A DNA stretch of 64,000 nucleotides from positions 1 through 64,000 of the forward strand of contig DBTQ01000001.1 in the NCBI GenBank assembly GCA_002307135.1, given 5' to 3'. This document shows, piece after piece, positions 61,930-64,000 of this stretch. This DNA is from Bacteroidetes bacterium UBA1312 (GTDB lineage: Bacteria > Bacteroidota > Bacteroidia > Chitinophagales > Chitinophagaceae). The position numbers and the translations under genes were made by a program. Position 1 is the first letter of the stretch. The number at the start of each line of letters is the position of its first letter. Below the pieces are notes generated by a model that searched no databases, was not told the DNA's origin, and saw only the letters and a program-made list of their open reading frames with translations.

Positions 61930-61937
61930 CAAATTTA
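61930..61937 (-). promoter_or_regulatory. -7 box (TAAATTTG on minus) for smc
   Basis: CAAATTTA on plus reads TAAATTTG on minus, a perfect match 25 bases before the ATG at 61905. Confidence 0.5.
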
Positions 61938-62101
61938 GTGTTTTCGATGAATAGTTTATAATATGTTTTGCAAGGGTTTATTTATTGAATAAAACCAATG
62001 ATTTTCGGTTTTATTTTAATGCTCCGGATATTTTGAAGTAATGATAAAAGCAATAAAAAATATACAACTTCGTTTAAGTAAAAAATAGAAAAACAGAATT
62101 T

Positions 62102-62518
62102 ATGAAAAACCTACTCAAATCCGTCTCAATCATCATTTTATGCTTCATTACAGCTATAGGTTGTAAAAAGGAAAGTACAACTTTATTTAAAGGCTATTTT
62201 TACTCCATTGATAGTGCCAGCGAAATACCCTTGCAATTGTATGTTGATGGAAATTTCAAAGGTACACTCCCATATCTTAGAGCAACACCTGATAAGCCGC
62301 TTTCGGTAAAAGATCCAATATTAATTACAAATGCGTTGACATTGGATATCTTATCTGGTCATCGATACAGTATTGTCGCGAAGACAATAGATGGAACAAC
62401 AGTGGTGTCTGGATATTTAAGCGTTACTAAAAGGGGAAATGATGAAGGAGGTGCTACTCAAGGTGGTATTGGGGAGAATATTGAAGGAGCAAGTATGGGT
62501 GTTTTTTTATGGAGGTAG
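62102..62518 (+). CDS. Hypothetical lipoprotein
   Basis: 138 residues with a lipoprotein signal: MKNLLKSVSIIILC then FITAIGCKK (lipid cysteine C21). The rest is predicted beta-rich (GYFYSIDSASEIPLQLYVDGNFKGTLPYL and ILSGHRYSIVAKT), and the C-terminus is Gly-rich (GATQGGIGENIEG). No domain recognised. It is the first plus-strand gene after smc. Confidence 0.7.
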   Translation: MKNLLKSVSIIILCFITAIGCKKESTTLFKGYFYSIDSASEIPLQLYVDGNFKGTLPYLRATPDKPLSVKDPILITNALTLDILSGHRYSIVAKTIDGTTVVSGYLSVTKRGNDEGGATQGGIGENIEGASMGVFLWR

Positions 62519-62611
62519 ATTAAGTGGTGATTAATAATTTAGGGAATCTTCTATGTGCATTGTGATTTTCAATCAAATTCAACTAATTTTACGGCTCAAA
62601 TTATATTTATT

Positions 62612-62992
62612 ATGCAATTCCCAGAAGCATTAAAGTACACGAAAGATCACGAATGGATCAAAATTGAAGGTGATACTGCGACAGTAGGTATCACAGAGTT
62701 TGCGCAACACGAATTGGGCGATATCGTATTTGTCGATGTTGATTCAAAAGGTAAAGCATTGCAAACAAATGATATTTTTGGAACGGTAGAAGCTGTAAAA
62801 ACTGTTTCTGATCTCTATTTACCTATTTCTGGTACGATTACTGAAGTAAACCCTGAATTAGATTCCAATCCGGAGTTTGTTAATCAGGATCCTTATGGAA
62901 AGGGTTGGATGGTGAAAATGACACTTACTAACGTTGCTGAAACATCAGAATTGCTAGATGCCGCTGCTTACCAAGCACTTGTTGGCGCTTAA
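62612..62992 (+). CDS. gcvH: Glycine cleavage system H protein
   Basis: 126-residue lipoyl-domain carrier that shuttles the aminomethyl group between P, T and L proteins. ATG 62612 starts MQFPEALKYTKDHEWIKIEG, the conserved H-protein opening; residues before it in the open frame are not part of the family. The lipoylated lysine is K63 in FGTVEAVKTVSDLY. GITEFAQHELGDIVFVDV and NPEFVNQDPYGKGWMVKM follow as usual. No other glycine cleavage genes are beside it. Confidence 0.97.
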   Translation: MQFPEALKYTKDHEWIKIEGDTATVGITEFAQHELGDIVFVDVDSKGKALQTNDIFGTVEAVKTVSDLYLPISGTITEVNPELDSNPEFVNQDPYGKGWMVKMTLTNVAETSELLDAAAYQALVGA

Positions 62993-63001
62993 TTATTAAA
63001 G

Positions 63002-63403
63002 ATGAACATGTGGTATTTGTTTACTGCCCGTTCCCAATATAAAAAACGAGCAAAGTTTGCAGCTATCCTGTGGACTTTGCTCATTTTTATTGCTTGTTTT
63101 ATCCCGGGTAACGACATCCCCAATATTAAAGTGCCATTCGCCGATAAATGGGTTCATTTTATTTTATTTGGAGGTTTTACTTTTTTGTGGCTATTGGTTT
63201 ATCCTACCCGACGACTCGTACAATTATTTTATTGGTTTGCAATAGGGTGCTTATTGGGCTGGTTAGTAGAAGAATTGCAAGGGCAGCTTAAATTTCTTGG
63301 CCGAAGTAAAGACCTAATGGATATTTTTGCAGACGCGATAGGTGGCTTACTTGGTGTTGTACTATTTTATATTTTTGCATCAATTGCCGTTCGACGTGTT
63401 TAG
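63002..63403 (+). CDS. VanZ-like family membrane protein
   Basis: 133 residues with four membrane helices. The family pattern is FIACFIPGNDIPNIKVPFADKWVHFILFGG (residues 30-59, the FaDKxxHFxxF block) and GWLVEELQGQLKFLGRSKDLMDIFADAIGGLLG (E-x-x-Q...R-x-x-x-x-x-D-x-x-A-N/D). VanZ-like proteins are of unclear role; the name comes from a teicoplanin-resistance gene. It lies 9 bases after gcvH, with which it is commonly linked in Bacteroidota, so co-transcription is likely. Confidence 0.9.
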   Translation: MNMWYLFTARSQYKKRAKFAAILWTLLIFIACFIPGNDIPNIKVPFADKWVHFILFGGFTFLWLLVYPTRRLVQLFYWFAIGCLLGWLVEELQGQLKFLGRSKDLMDIFADAIGGLLGVVLFYIFASIAVRRV

Positions 63404-63443
63404 CATTCATTTTTACAATTAAAAATTAGATTACCCTTTTACG

Positions 63444-64000
63444 ATGTTTCATAAGCTGAAATCTTTATTGCCATTTTGTTTTATTCTAATAGTATTTAGC
63501 GGCCTGTTGGCTTGTAAGAAAAATATGGAAAAACCAAAGCCAGATACGACTCAGGGTACTTATTTTTCGTTGTATGGTTTTGTACAGGATCAGTGGCATA
63601 TTTATAGGGGTCAACCTTATGTGTTGAATAAAATGGTGACACTTAATGGTAAAACAGATAGTTGTCTTGTGTCGGCATTGAATGTAGAGTGGGGGCAAAT
63701 TTTCAAAATATTTTTTGAAGCGGATATTAGCGATCCTAAATTTTTGGATCAATACGACTTTACTATGTTTGATGAAAACACGACTGAAACACGTACATTT
63801 TCTTATCAGGCAAAGGATCCTAAATTGTTTACTCAAAAGTTGCAGATTGCAGCCGATCTTTATAATGATAAAATAAGGAGTATTTATATTGAAACACAGA
63901 AGAATACTTTCTGGAATAATCAAAGTAAAAAACTCTTTTATTCGCCGGCACATATTATTCAAATACAAGAGCACGACAATCCCTTACTAGGTAGGACTAA
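63444..64000 (+). CDS. Lipoprotein of unknown function, 3' partial
   Basis: An open frame from ATG 63444 to the window edge, at least 185 codons. The product begins MFHKLKSLLPFCFILIVFSG, then LLACKKN, a lipoprotein signal with the lipid cysteine at C24. Continuing sequence includes TYFSLYGFVQDQWHIYRG and LFTQKLQIAADLYNDKI, with no domain I recognise and no in-frame stop before position 64000. It is probably surface- or periplasm-attached. Confidence 0.75.
   Translation, partial: MFHKLKSLLPFCFILIVFSGLLACKKNMEKPKPDTTQGTYFSLYGFVQDQWHIYRGQPYVLNKMVTLNGKTDSCLVSALNVEWGQIFKIFFEADISDPKFLDQYDFTMFDENTTETRTFSYQAKDPKLFTQKLQIAADLYNDKIRSIYIETQKNTFWNNQSKKLFYSPAHIIQIQEHDNPLLGRT

Overview
The window looks like chromosomal DNA of a member of the Bacteroidota, probably Chitinophagales/Sphingobacteriia-like. 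The sequence supporting this is AT-rich throughout with TAnnTTTG -7 promoter boxes, proteins with type IX secretion (T9SS) sorting tails, a complete Bacteroidota-type arginine operon that uses an N-acylornithine carbamoyltransferase, B12-uptake genes of the BtuB/BtuG/BtuH kind, and an ECF sigma factor paired with an envelope-spanning anti-sigma/barrel protein. The exception is the first ~940 bases, a GC-rich IS3-family insertion sequence of proteobacterial appearance. It ends about 160 bases before a tRNA-Thr(CGU) whose acceptor stem does not pair properly, so the left edge may be an integration junction or an assembly chimera.

Layout. 1-1180: IS3 end and tRNA-Thr. 1345-3286: GtrA-like membrane protein, outer-membrane protein, GNAT acetyltransferase. 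3450-12123: long leader, then a GNAT-argG-argC-argD-argF'-argB-argE-argH operon covering ornithine-to-arginine synthesis through N-acylated intermediates. 12120-14940: SDR oxidoreductase, small conserved protein, YebC, RlmB. 15008-17746: three secreted proteins, one with a transglutaminase-like Cys/His/Asp pattern and one with a T9SS tail. 17818-20162: ccmC, ccmD-like and glutamate dehydrogenase, closed by a strong terminator. 20293-23065 (minus): sigma factor and dual-membrane anti-sigma-like protein. 23162-28508 (minus): cobalamin riboswitch and B12-capture operon. 28636-31953: DUF721 protein, rpsO, pnp.

32059-57458 is a ~25 kb surface-polysaccharide locus. It starts with GDP-fucose synthesis (gmd, fcl), a Wzt-type ABC exporter ATPase, a sugar aminotransferase and acetyltransferases. 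It continues with a GT6 (ABO blood-group-type) and a GT11 (alpha-1,2-fucosyltransferase) separated by one of two paralogous acyltransferase-3 genes, then many GT2/GT4 glycosyltransferases, two methyltransferases, a polytopic membrane protein, an epimerase and an AsnB-type amidotransferase. GDP-fucose supply, GT11 and GT6 in one locus suggest a histo-blood-group-like fucosylated glycan epitope. No Wzm permease, Wzx flippase or recognisable Wzy polymerase gene was seen.

57639-64000: barrel protein, smc, two lipoproteins (one cut by the window edge), gcvH and a VanZ-like protein. The items most worth follow-up are the GT6/GT11 pair, the sigma/dual-membrane anti-sigma pair, the riboswitch-controlled B12 operon with T9SS-anchored surface proteins, the carbamoyltransferase with Val at the substrate-discriminating position 90, and the tRNA/IS junction.
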